Assembly: GCA_963851215.1 (NCBI GenBank)
Contig: CAWKOG010000005.1
Location: 124,001-188,000, forward strand
From: DATKFM01 sp963851215
GTDB lineage: Bacteria; Pseudomonadota; Alphaproteobacteria; Dongiales; Dongiaceae
Length of the DNA: 64,000 nt
Direction: 5' to 3'
The notes beneath the pieces were generated by a model, which saw nothing but the letters and a program-made list of their open reading frames with translations, made no database searches and was not told the origin of the DNA. A program made the translations under genes and the position numbers. This document shows positions 47,101 through 55,781 of this stretch, one piece after another. Each line of letters opens with the position of its first letter. Position 1 is the stretch's first letter.

Positions 47101-48725
47101 GCCAACACCACGGTCATCGACAATCTGCAAGCGCAACTCACGCTGCGCGACGGCACGCTCACCATCAAGCAACTCAACGGCAATTCCTATGGCGGCGTCA
47201 TCGATTTGACGGGAACGCTGGCCAGCCGCGGCGTGCCGACGTTCAACGGCCACGTAACCGGCAGCAACGTGGCCGTCAGCGAGCTGATGGGCGGCGGGTT
47301 CCTCGCGAAACGCATCACCGGTCCGGTGTCCTTCGACACCGACCTGGCCTCCAGCGGTTACAGCATGGCCGAGTTGGTCGGCGGCCTGCAGGGCAACGGC
47401 AAGGTCGATGGCTCCATCACCGTGCTCACACAGGTGGAGCAACAGGTCGGCTCGGCGCTATTGGGAATTCTAGGCCAGCAGGTGAAGCAGCTGCAGGGCT
47501 TCACGGAAAGTGTCAACGCCGTCTATTCGGCGTTCACGGGCTCGCCGAACGCGCTGAACGGTACGTTCGACATCAATCAGGGTGTGTTGAACACCCAGGA
47601 TCTCAGCCTGGCGAACAACCGGGCCAGGCTGCTGGCGACAGGCGATGCGAACATCGCCGCCTGGACCATGGATATGATCGCCAACATCTTTTCCCAGGAA
47701 TATCCGGACCAGCCCTATCTCAGCATCGATCTCGACGGGCCGATGGACGGGCCCAATACGAAGTTCAGCGGCAATGCCTTTGCCCGCGGCAGCGATAAGT
47801 CGCAGGGCACGTTCGGCAGTCAATCGCCGACCGACATCTTCAACGGCATCATCCCCGGTCTGCCGGGTTCCGAGGGCGGTAGCGAAAGCGGCGGCGGCAT
47901 TGGCATTCCCGGCATCGACGGCGTCATCCCGGGGATCGGCGGTGGCGATGCCGGCGCGCAGGGTGAAGGCGAAACGCCTGGCATCGGCGGGATCGGGACG
48001 GAGAACCTTCCCGATGCGCTCGGCGGCGAGCAGCAGCAGGAGACGGCGCCCGAAGGCGCGGCACCGGATGCCGCGTCTCCCGACGAGGCCGCTCCCGGCG
48101 AAGCCCCGGCTGCGGAACAGCCGGCAGCCGAACCCGAGGCGGCCACGCCGGAAGGCGAACAGCCGGCGGCGGAGCCTGAGGCGGAACAGGCAGAACCGGA
48201 TGCTCCGGTGCCGCCGGAGAAACCGGATACGCCCAGTGATTTCGGTCAGCAGCCGGCGGCGAGCCGGAGGTCGCGCCCGAACCGGCCCCAGAGCCGATGC
48301 CCGAAGTCCAACCGGAGCCCGAGCCCGAAGCTCAGCCGGAACCGGCGCCCCAACCTGAACCGGAACCGCAGCCGGAGATCGCGCCTGAGCCCGTGCCGGA
48401 ACCGGAGCCTCAGCCGGCGCCCGAGCCTGAACCCCAGCCTGAGCCTGAGGTGGTGCCGGAAATCGCGCCGCAGCCGGAGGCCGCCCCCGAGCCTGCACCG
48501 GAGCCGGCGCCAGAGGTTGCTCCTGAGCCGGTGCCTGACAGCGCGCCGGTGATTGTGCCGCAGCCTGAGGAATCGCAGACCGAGCAGCCGAAGAAGCGAA
48601 AGGCGACGGACGCGCAAACCGATGAGCAGCCGGCCGAACTTGCGGTGCCGGAAGCTCAGCCTGAAGGCGAGCAGAGCACGGACCCCGGCACGATCGTGCC
48701 GCTGATCGAGCCCGAGCCGCAGTAG
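44194..48725 (+). CDS. AsmA family protein with long Pro/Glu-rich C-terminal tail (frameshift in tail)
   Basis: About 1510 residues after repair. N-terminal signal anchor (FLIGLGVLLVLLVVAVLVG), then the AsmA domain (PF05170; RKATGRDLVIDGDISAAILP, TLKVRVALFPLIQGNVQIEE), long beta-repeat middle, and AsmA_2-like C-terminal section around 1000-1180 (RDGTLTIKQLNGNSYGGVID, TDLASSGYSMAELVGGLQGNG). AsmA-like proteins bridge the envelope and are implicated in lipid/outer membrane homeostasis. A Gly-rich link then a tail of ~270 residues rich in P, E, Q (repeats of PEPEPQPEP) follows. Near 48262 a missing base shifts the frame; the tail resumes EPEVAPEPAPEPMPEV to the TAG at 48725. Confidence 0.88.
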
Positions 48726-48727
48726 GG

Positions 48728-49553
48728 CTAGGCGATTTCCACGGTCACCGCGCCGAGCCCGTCGAACGAGGCTTCGACGCGGCCCGGCCGGTCGAGGCGA
48801 AGGGCGGCGACGATGCTGCCGAGGGTGATGATGTCGCCGGCGCGCAGCGGCGTCATTCGCGCCGCAGCATGATCCGCGAGCCAGGCCAGTGAATTCAGCG
48901 GATGGCCGAGGATGTCGCGGGCATTGCCCGCGCTGGCAACCTCGCCATCGACCGTGAATCGCCCGGGGATATTGGCGTCATCAGCCAGGATCGCCGGCGG
49001 TTGCTCCGCACCGAGTACACAGCCGCAGGAGAAGAAGTCATCGGCCACCAGGCTGGGCACGCCCGCGTTCCTGATATCCTGGAAGCGCCACTCGACGATT
49101 TCGACCGAAGTCATGACGGCCGCGATGGCGGGCAGCACGCTGGCGCGATCATGGCCGCCGGCCCGTCCGGGCAGTTCCGCTGGCGAGGCGCACGGCAATC
49201 TCGCATTCCAATCCAAGTTTTGAATAGTCGGCGCGGCTGAGGGCGGCATGACCGCTGATGTACCGTGCCGGCATAGAGCGTGCCGGCGCAGGGGAAGGGG
49301 ATGCCGAGCGCCGCCTGCATGGGCGGCGAGGTGGAGCCGATTTTCCAGCCCGCCGGCACACCGCGCCCGCGTGCGGCGATCAGCGGCCGCGCGGCCTCTT
49401 GCACCGCATAGGCTTCGTCAAGCGACTGCGGCCGGAAGGCCGCGGGATGGCATCGACCGGCGGCCGCCGCCCGTTGCGGCGCTGGCGCAGGTCGGCGAGG
49501 AAGTTGGCGCAATCGGCGATGCTGGCGGGAGCAGCGGCATGCTGCGCCGTCAC
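48728..49553 (-). CDS. 2-keto-4-pentenoate hydratase/FAH-type protein (three frameshifts)
   Basis: About 270 residues after repair. GTG start 49553 overlaps the DUF1272 stop (4 bases). Pieces in order: AQHAAAPASIADCANFLADL, QSLDEAYAVQEAARPLIAAR then GWKIGSTSPPMQAALGIP, HAALSRADYSKLGLECEIA, FRFQDI...GVPSLVADDFF and RAGDIITLGSIV. The last contains the hydratase metal-site area. Breaks near 49440, 49255 and 49160. The order is complete, so sequence error is more likely than decay. Convergent with AsmA, 2 bases apart. Role in aromatic meta-cleavage or sugar-acid degradation is inferred only from family. Confidence 0.75.
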
Positions 49554-49798
49554 GCGACCTTGCGGCAGCCCTCGGGCTTCAGCACGCGTTCTGCCGAGGG
49601 CGGATACTTGGCGAGCTTGCCCGCCGGTCGTATCGGCCGCTGCACAAGATTACCGCCGCAATTCGGGCAGATGCCGCCGAGCGCATGGGCTGCGCAATCC
49701 CTGCAGAAGGTGCATTCGAACGTACAGATCATAGCCTCCATCGAGTCCGGCGGCAGATCCTTGTCGCAGCATTCGCAGTTCGGGCGGAGTTCGAGCAT
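49550..49798 (-). CDS. DUF1272 small zinc-ribbon protein
   Basis: 82 residues. LELRPNCECCDKDLPPDS then EAMICTFECTFCRDCAAH and CPNCGGNLVQRPIRP: the CxxC / CxxC / CPNCGGN pattern of DUF1272 (PF06906). Probable zinc binding. It is first in a two-gene operon with the hydratase (ATGA-like overlap with GTG at 49553). The family commonly ends ~25 residues earlier; this one has a Lys/Arg tail. Function unknown. Confidence 0.92.
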   Translation of the reverse strand: MLELRPNCECCDKDLPPDSMEAMICTFECTFCRDCAAHALGGICPNCGGNLVQRPIRPAGKLAKYPPSAERVLKPEGCRKVA

Positions 49799-49833
49799 AG
49801 GATATCCTCTGGTGCGCGGGCGATGAGTAGATT

Positions 49834-49938
49834 ACCACAAAGTCACAGAGAACACAAAGCTACAGAGCGCGGCATCGAAACCACGGGCATTTCCGAACGA
49901 GGTGACTGCTTTCTTCGTGCCTTTTGTGACTTTGTGGT
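49834..49938. repeat. Inverted-repeat hairpin element (ACCACAAAGTCACA type)
   Basis: Perfect 14-base terminal inverted repeats, ACCACAAAGTCACA at 49834-49847 and TGTGACTTTGTGGT at 49925-49938, flank a ~77-base core whose inner part also pairs imperfectly (ACACAAAGC against GCTTTCTTCGTG). The element fills nearly the whole gap between the DUF1272 start (49798) and the RHH stop (49943). It belongs in appearance to the short ACCACAAAG-type dispersed palindromes of many bacteria. It may be a MITE or REP-like unit; no transposase is in the window. Confidence 0.8.
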
Positions 49939-49942
49939 GAAA

Positions 49943-50179
49943 CTATTTTCTGTCTGCCGCCAGATGCTCGAGCACAAAGACCGTATCGCGCTTGAAAGGT
50001 TTGCCGGAGTCGATTGCGCTTCGGGCCGTATCGATCTCGGCCACCAGCTTGTTCAGCGACAGGCCGCGCGCATCGGCGATTGCTTTCAACTGAACCCAGA
50101 ACGCCGCCTCCAGCGACAGGCTGGTGCGATGCCCGGCGATACGGACTGAGCGCTTGCGGATCGTATGAGGATCGTCCAT
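49943..50179 (-). CDS. Ribbon-helix-helix domain protein (RHH_4-type)
   Basis: 78 residues. KRSVRIAGHRTSLSLEAAFW then VQLKAIADARGLSLNKLVAEID: the ribbon (VRIAGHRTSLSLE), and two helices, as in PF13467. The last third (SGKPFKRDTVFVLEHLAADRK) is less typical. Presumed DNA-binding dimer. The gene lies 26 bases downstream of fumC on the same strand and probably in its operon; RHH proteins of this kind are often found near fumC and sspB in alphaproteobacteria. Confidence 0.82.
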   Translation of the reverse strand: MDDPHTIRKRSVRIAGHRTSLSLEAAFWVQLKAIADARGLSLNKLVAEIDTARSAIDSGKPFKRDTVFVLEHLAADRK

Positions 50180-50205
50180 CGGCGGCCGGAGGAGCAGCGG
50201 CCGCG

Positions 50206-51610
50206 TTACTTGCGCGGCCCGATCATCTGCTCCGGCCGCACGAACTTGTCGAAATCCTCGGCGGTGAGGAAGCCGAGCGCCACGGCGGCCTCCTTCAGGC
50301 TGGTGCCTTCGGCATGGGCCTTCTTCGCCACCTTCGCCGCCTTGTCATAGCCGATATGCGGATTGAGCGCGGTGACCAGCATCAGCGATTGATCCAGCAG
50401 CTGCTTGATCCGCGCGCGGTTCGGTTCGATGCCGGCGACGCAATTGTCGGTGAAGCTGATGCAGGCATCGGCGATCAGACGGCCGGATTGCAGCAGATTG
50501 TAGATCATCACCGGTTTGAACACGTTGAGCTCGAAATGGCCCTGGCTGCCGGCGACGGTCACGGCGACATGGTTGCCCATCACTTGGGTGGCGACCATGG
50601 TCATGGCCTCGGCCTGGGTCGGATTTACCTTGCCCGGCATGATCGAGGAACCGGGCTCGTTCTCCGGCAGCAGGATCTCGCCGAGGCCGGAGCGCGGGCC
50701 GGAGCCCATGAGCCGCAGATCGTTGGCGATCTTCAGCAGCGAGACCGCCAGCACGTTATAGGCGCCGGAGAGCTCGACGATGGCATCGTGGGAGGCGAGG
50801 GCTTCGAACTTGTTGGCGGCGGTGACGAAAGGCAGCTTGGTCAGTCGCGCCACCTGGGCCGCGAACTCCTCGGCAAAGCCGGCTTTGGCGTTAAGACCGG
50901 TGCCGACGGCCGTGCCGCCCTGGGCCAGCGGATAGATGCGCGGCAGGCAGGCTTCGACACGCTGAATGCCGAACTCGATCTGCGCCGCATAGCCGGAAAA
51001 TTCCTGCCCCAGCGTGACCGGCGTCGCATCTTGCAGATGGGTGCGGCCGATCTTGATGATGTCGGCGAACTCTTTCTGCTTCGCGGCGAGAGCCTTCTGC
51101 AGATGCTGCAACGCCGGAATCACGGAGCGCGCGGCCTGCTCGCCGGCGGCGATATGCATGGCCGACGGAAAGCTGTCGTTCGAGGACTGCCCCATATTGA
51201 CGTGGTCGTTGGGATGCACCGGAGACTTGCCGCCACGCTTGCCGGCCAGCATCTCGTTGGCGCGGCCGGCGATCACTTCATTGGCATTCATGTTCGACTG
51301 CGTGCCCGAGCCGGTCTGCCAGACCACCAGGGGAAATTCATCGTCCAGCTTGCCGGCGACGGCTTCGGCCGCGGCAGCGGCGATGGCGTCGCCCAGTTTC
51401 TTGTCCAGCCCGCCGAGCTTCATGTTGGTCTCCGCCGCCGCCTGCTTCACCAGGGCGAGGGCGCGCACCAGGGGAATGGGCATCCGCTCGCCGCCGATCT
51501 TGAAATTCTGCAGCGACCGCTGGGTCTGGGCACCCCAATAGCAGTCGGCGGGAACGGCGATGTCCCCCATTGAAGTCGCTTTCGATGCGGGTCTGCGGCG
51601 TGGCGTTCAT
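50206..51610 (-). CDS. fumC: Fumarate hydratase class II (one frameshift at N-terminus)
   Basis: About 467 residues, hydrates fumarate to L-malate in the TCA cycle. Catalytic signature GSSIMPGKVNPTQ (~residue 330), VWQTGSGTQSNMNANEV, VHPNDHVNMGQSSNDSFPSA, and RTHLQDATPVTLGQEF are all intact. Translation should start at ATG 51610 (after GGAG), giving MNATPQTRIESDF, but the frame breaks at ~51568 where AATGGGGG appears to carry one extra A; it resumes MGDIAVPADCYWGAQTQRS. fumC is an essential-type central gene, so the break is probably an error. Confidence 0.93.
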
Positions 51611-51694
51611 CAGGATCTCCGGCGGCAAATGGCGCGCTTCTTTTACCCGCAAACGCCTGACGGGCAAAGGCCGGCAACGGGTGCTTCGCAAACG

Positions 51695-52525
51695 CTAGAC
51701 CGGCCGGCGCGAAAGGCAGTAGCGGCCGGTGTGGAGCCAGCAGGCTTCGTCTGGCGTGTGCTGGTCGTGTCGCAGCGAGCGGACGGATTCATGATCGGCC
51801 CTGATGAAGGCGTCGCTCAAGGCGGCCTCCGTCTGGGGATCGCGGCTGCTGATGCAATGGATGAAGCCGCATCGGCCGAGCAGCCGTGCTTCGAACGCAG
51901 CGCCGCGCCGGGTGATCTTGATGGCGCGGCCCCAATTGTCCTGGGCCGTCAGCATGAGCAGCAATCGGCCACCATCGGCCAGGCGGTCCAGCCACAGAGG
52001 GGCCGGTTCGGTGACACCGGCATTGACATAGATTGCATCGACGGTGCCCGCATCATAGGCCGTGCCGTCGCCGCAGACCGCCTGGACCGTGGGATAGTCC
52101 GCGAGATTCTGCCGCAACCGTTCAGCCAGCTCCGGCTGGAATTCGACCGCCGTGACCTGTCCTTTGGGACCGGTAAGTTCGGCCAGGATCGCCGTGTAAT
52201 AGCCGGTGCCCGTGCCGATATGCAGCACCCGGTCGCCGGGCTGCACTGCCAGTGCCGCCAGCAGCCGCATATGCAGGGACGGCTCGCCATTGTTGATGCC
52301 TTTTATCGGGTCGATGGCGACGACCACATCCTGATAGAGCCGGATCGGATCGCCATCAGATGTCGGCTCGTAACCGCTCTCTCCCAGCAAGAGCCAGGGA
52401 CCGGCAGCGAGGAATTTCTCCCGTGGCACCGTGGCGAAGGCTTCGACGATGCGGCGTTCGGCGATTTCCGTGATGCGCGCCAGTTGTTCGGCATAGGCTC
52501 GCCGCGCCTGAGCAAGGCTCTTCAT
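51695..52525 (-). CDS. PCMT-like SAM methyltransferase
   Basis: 276 residues, start ATG 52525 overlapping the TfoX stop by 4 bases. Resembles protein-L-isoaspartate O-methyltransferase: VPREKFLAAGPWLLLG, SLHMRLLAALAVQPGDRVLH and IGTGTGYYTAILAELTGP (the SAM glycine loop), AVEFQPELAERL, and AVCGDGTAYDAG. It is longer than Pcm (~210), with an extra C-terminal ~50 residues. PCMT repairs isoaspartate; paralogues are often annotated so without proof. The cotranscribed TfoX-like gene gives no hint of substrate. Confidence 0.85.
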   Translation of the reverse strand: MKSLAQARRAYAEQLARITEIAERRIVEAFATVPREKFLAAGPWLLLGESGYEPTSDGDPIRLYQDVVVAIDPIKGINNGEPSLHMRLLAALAVQPGDRVLHIGTGTGYYTAILAELTGPKGQVTAVEFQPELAERLRQNLADYPTVQAVCGDGTAYDAGTVDAIYVNAGVTEPAPLWLDRLADGGRLLLMLTAQDNWGRAIKITRRGAAFEARLLGRCGFIHCISSRDPQTEAALSDAFIRADHESVRSLRHDQHTPDEACWLHTGRYCLSRRPV

Positions 52526-52944
52526 CGATTCTTCTTGCCTGGCTTCTTCGGCCGGGCATTGCGGGCAGGGGCTTTCTTGGCTGCTTTCCGGCGAACGGAT
52601 TTCTTTGGCCTGGCCTTGGCGCGGCGGGAAACCGCCTGGGACTTGGCCGCCCACGCGCGCAACAGCTCCGGTTCCTCCATCACATCGGCCGGGCATTCCC
52701 AATAGGCATTGATGGTCGCGGTCTGATCGCTCCGCTGGTAGCGGAACGGCTCCGCGCCCGCGGCCTCGAAATCGGCGCGGTTGGAGTCATCGGCCTTCAA
52801 ATAGAAGGTGTCGAACGCAATGAGGCCGATGATGAATCCATCGAGATAAACGCCGAAGCCGCCGAACATCGGGCGGCCCTGCGCGTCGCCCAGGGGCGAC
52901 AAATGATCGACCAGATAGTCGAGGAGAGGATCACTCTTGGCCAT
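52522..52944 (-). CDS. TfoX N-terminal domain protein with Lys/Arg-rich tail
   Basis: 140 residues. TfoX_N core ~1-100: LLDYLVDHLSPLGDAQGRPM then FGGFGVYLDGFIIGLIAFDT and DSNRADFEAAG. The last ~34 residues are almost only Lys, Arg, Ala and Pro (SRRAKARPKKSVRRKAAKK), resembling a histone H1-like or nucleoid-binding tail. TfoX-N proteins are linked to competence regulation in some bacteria, but most are of unknown role. The stop overlaps the methyltransferase start (ATGA). Confidence 0.88.
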   Translation of the reverse strand: MAKSDPLLDYLVDHLSPLGDAQGRPMFGGFGVYLDGFIIGLIAFDTFYLKADDSNRADFEAAGAEPFRYQRSDQTATINAYWECPADVMEEPELLRAWAAKSQAVSRRAKARPKKSVRRKAAKKAPARNARPKKPGKKNR

Positions 52945-52964
52945 GGCGCGACCATAGCCCGGGC

Positions 52965-52997
52965 GAAAAGAAAGGGCGAGCCGCGCACGGCTCGCCC
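52965..52997 (-). terminator. Minus-strand rho-independent terminator
   Basis: Nine-base perfect stem GGGCGAGCC / GGCTCGCCC (52974-52982 and 52989-52997) followed, on the minus strand, by TTTCTTTTCGCC. Ends the transcript of the small gene at 53024-53257. Confidence 0.8.
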
Positions 52998-53023
52998 CTG
53001 GTTACGCGCAATCGATGGACCGA

Positions 53024-53257
53024 TCAGATCCGGTGGTCGCGCCAGCGATCCTTCCCCGGAATCGGGTCGAGGCCGATATCGCGGCGCAAGTGATTGCTGA
53101 GGTGCTCCACCGGGGGCCCTTGCGTCCATTGACTGGGTTTCAGCATGGCCAGGACCGAAGGTGCCGGCGGTTTGCCGGGCGTCGCTTCCGGGCGAATCTT
53201 GCTGATGACCTGGTGGGACGAAATGAGCAATCCGATGAACGAAGCGGCGGTCTTCAT
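53024..53257 (-). CDS. Small hypothetical protein
   Basis: 77 residues, ATG 53257 with a strong AAGGAG site five bases upstream, so it is likely real. Short hydrophobic N-terminus (ASFIGLLISSH), a Pro-rich middle (EATPGKPPAPSVLAMLKPSQW) and a basic C-terminus LSNHLRRDIGLDPI then GKDRWRDHRI. The last part resembles the end of small DUF1127-type proteins (RDIGL), but no DUF1127 core is present. Its own terminator follows. Function unknown. Confidence 0.6.
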   Translation of the reverse strand: MKTAASFIGLLISSHQVISKIRPEATPGKPPAPSVLAMLKPSQWTQGPPVEHLSNHLRRDIGLDPIPGKDRWRDHRI

Positions 53258-53771
53258 GACAAAGTCTCCTTAAAAGTTAGAAGTTGAAATCAGCATCGTT
53301 GGCCTTGGCACTACGCCGGACCGCCGGACAAACCTCCGGCCTTCGCCAACTCGATAGCTCGAGCGGCGTGGAGGTAGCCGACGGTGACGGTACGGCTGTC
53401 AGGGAGACTGAAGAGGCGTCTTCACATCGCAACTCCGTCCTTGCGGAACGGAATCACGCTCGCGGAATCGACTAACGGGAGCCGTCAGAAGCGGATTGGG
53501 ATGATCTTTCGGGAGATCCTAGCAATCCAAGCGAGATGGAGACGCCTTTTCAGGCGCTCACCGACATCGGCCGTTAGGCTGCGCTGCAGCCTCGAAGATA
53601 AATACGGGTCATTGATGCTCTCCCCTCGCTGAGAAAGGATGGCGGAACTTAATGATTGCGGTTGTTTTCGTCAATCGCGAATGGGGGAGATCCGAAAATT
53701 CTCACGGAGGTGTGGCCGAGTTGCAACAGTCGCGCGACGTTGTGACATAGGTCACAGACTGGCGGTATCGG
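53258..53771. other. Long gap upstream of the small gene
   Basis: About 510 bases. It holds a perfect CRP/FNR-class palindrome, TGTGACATAGGTCACA, at 53741-53756, and several short open frames with no ribosome sites. The stretch 53560-53690 shows weak stems. I found no convincing gene here. Confidence 0.45.
53741..53756. promoter_or_regulatory. Perfect CRP-like palindrome
   Basis: TGTGACATAGGTCACA: TGTGA-N6-TCACA, exactly the CRP half-sites. It lies 15 bases past the sspB stop codon and ~485 bases upstream of the small gene at 53024-53257. No nearby start codon clearly uses it, so chance is possible. Confidence 0.35.
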
Positions 53772-54266
53772 CTATTTCTTGCGGAAGGCGTCGAGCGCGA
53801 TAACCTTCTCGTCCTTGCCATGCTCCGGATTCTTTTCCGTGTTCTCGGCCTTCTCCGGCAGCTTGGCGGGAACGGACGCTTTCGGCGGCTTGGACTCCTC
53901 CTCGCCTTCGCGGCGGGTCTGGAACTCGAGGCCGAAATTCACCGCGGGATCATGGAACGCCGTCACGGCCGCGAACGGCACGAACAACCGCTCCTGCTGA
54001 TTGTTGAAGCTGAGGGTGACCGCGAAACTGCTCTCTTCGATTTCCAAGGCCCAGAACTGATACTGCAGGACGATGGTCATCGCCTCCGGATATTGCTGAT
54101 GCAGCCAGTCGGCGATCTGCACATCCGGATGGTCGGTGCGGAAGGTGATGTAGAAATGATGGTTGCCCGGCAGCCCGCGCTTGCCCACGTCGATCAACGC
54201 CGTGCGCACAACGCCGCGCAGCGCTTCGTCGATCATGCGGTCATAACGTAGACGTTCTTGCGCCAT
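53772..54266 (-). CDS. sspB: ClpXP adaptor SspB, alphaproteobacterial type
   Basis: 164 residues. SspB (PF04386) binds the SsrA degradation tag and hands tagged proteins to ClpXP. RMIDEALRGVVRTALIDVGK, GNHHFYITFRTDHPDVQI, and TIVLQYQFWALEIEESSFAV fit the alpha-type core; the C-terminal ~45 residues are Lys/Glu-rich linker ending VIALDAFRKK, the ClpX-binding end. The ssrA (tmRNA) gene is ~140 bases upstream on the same strand, so tag source and tag adaptor are linked. Start ATG 54266. Confidence 0.93.
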   Translation of the reverse strand: MAQERLRYDRMIDEALRGVVRTALIDVGKRGLPGNHHFYITFRTDHPDVQIADWLHQQYPEAMTIVLQYQFWALEIEESSFAVTLSFNNQQERLFVPFAAVTAFHDPAVNFGLEFQTRREGEEESKPPKASVPAKLPEKAENTEKNPEHGKDEKVIALDAFRKK

Positions 54267-54404
54267 TGTTCCCCGTTGAACTTATCCTAGGCGGCCGTTG
54301 CTTGAGTTTTCCGTCAAGCGGGGCGCGTCTGTCAACAAGGTCCGACCGACAATTCGGTCACTGGGTGGGCCGTCAACCCGATCTCCTTGGATCAAGTGTA
54401 GCGA

Positions 54405-54705
54405 ATCAAGTGGGGGGCTTCTGTTGCCCGGTGCCCCCCGGACCGCGCTTACCTAAACAAGTTAGGCAGCGAGAGCCATACGGTTATCGTTGGCACTTTC
54501 AGAATAGCCCGATAACGGTGGTACCATGCCGGACGAAAACCAAGCCTTTATTGCGCGCGTCGATCCTGCTTCGCCCCCAGAGTGGCCGCGACACGCATTC
54601 GCGCAAATCGCGGCTGAAGAAACTGGTGGAGGCGCCGGGTACTGCCCCCGGGTCCGCTACGCCTATGTCGCAGGGCGTTTATCGTCATAGTCGGTTGCCC
54701 GACAA
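54405..54705 (-). ncRNA. ssrA: tmRNA, circularly permuted two-piece form
   Basis: On the minus strand the acceptor piece comes first, ending TCCACCA with the 3' end at 54624; its T-arm is CCGGG-GGCAGTA-CCCGG. An intervening loop (54579-54623) is removed, then the coding piece starts GGGGGCG at 54578. The 5' GGGGGCG pairs with CGCCTCC of the acceptor end, including the hallmark G3-U pair. The tag frame is 54462-54494: GCC AAC GAT AAC CGT ATG GCT CTC GCT GCC TAA, giving ANDNRMALAA. A strong hairpin closes the coding piece. Outer ends are approximate; about 300 bases total. It rescues stalled ribosomes and tags nascent chains. Confidence 0.92.
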
Positions 54706-54820
54706 TTGAAATATATAGTGTCTTGCGCCGCGAATCAAAGGCCCCGGCAGCCCCTATGGTGCAGCGCGAAAGTTCCCGTTAATCTGCAATTAGCTGCAAA
54801 TGATTCGCGGTTCCCAAAAA

Positions 54821-55760
54821 ATGGCGCTCACCAAGGACCAGCAGGCGGAAGTCGACGCCCTCAGCACGGCGGCTTTACCCACACGGCGCGCAACCGTGCC
54901 GGCGCTTGGAGGAAATTCTCTATCAGGCGATCCCCGTGCTCGACCACGGCTTCGTCCGCGTGGTCGACTATATGGGCGACGACGCGGCGATCGTGCAGGC
55001 GGCGCGGGTGTCCTACGGCAAGGGCACGCGCAAGATCAGCGAGGACCGCGGCCTGATCCATTATCTCCTGCGGCACCGCCATACGACGCCGTTCGAGATG
55101 TGCGAGATCAAGTTCCATGTGAAGCTGCCGATCTTCGTGGCGCGGCAGTGGATCCGCCACCGCACGGCCAATGTAAATGAATACTCCGCCCGCTATTCGG
55201 TGCTGGACGAGGAGTTCTATGTGCCCGCTCCCGAGCATCTGGCGACGCAGTCGCAGATCAACAAGCAGGGCCGCGACGATGCGTTGCCGGCGGCCGAGGC
55301 GGCCGAGGTGCTGGCGGCCATCAGGAACGAAGGCGCGCGCGCCTACGGCACCTATACGAAGCTGTTGAACGAGACCGCCAAGGGCGAGGTGATCGACGAG
55401 AAGCGCAACGGCATCGCCCGCGAACTTGCGCGCATGGTGCTGCCGGCGAACATCTACAGCCAATGGTACTGGAAGATCGACCTGCACAATCTCCTGCATT
55501 TCCTCAGTCTGCGCGCCGATCCGCACGCCCAGTACGAGATCCGCGTCTATGCGGAGGCGATGCTGGACGTGGTTAAGCGCTGGGTGCCCATCACCTATGA
55601 GGCGTTCATGCAGCACCGGTTGAAATCCGTCACGCTGTCCGCTGCCGCCTGGGAGGTTGTGAAGCGGATGCTGGCAGGCGAGGATATCGCGGAGGCGCAG
55701 AGCGGCCTCGGCAAGCGCGAATGGCGCGAGCTGATGGCGGTGCTGGGCCGGTCAACATAA
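54821..55760 (+). CDS. thyX: FAD-dependent thymidylate synthase ThyX (one frameshift)
   Basis: About 312 residues after repair. Makes dTMP from dUMP with FAD and methylenetetrahydrofolate. ThyX core: RQWIRHRTANVNEYSARYSV (RHR-x7-S-type), FVARQW, KRWVPITYEAFMQHRLKSVT. The start should be ATG 54821 (MALTKDQQAEVDALS...TRRATVPAL), but one extra G near 54908 shifts the frame; it resumes EEILYQAIPVLDHGFVRVVD. Length with repair matches Rhodospirillales members. No thyA is in the window. Divergent from ssrA. Confidence 0.92.
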
Positions 55761-55781
55761 TGCGGTTTCCGGAGAAGGAGC

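Noticed and set aside
54266..54709. Plus-strand open frame of 147 codons over the tmRNA
   Set aside because: The sequence is explained by tmRNA on the minus strand; no protein family match and no ribosome site.
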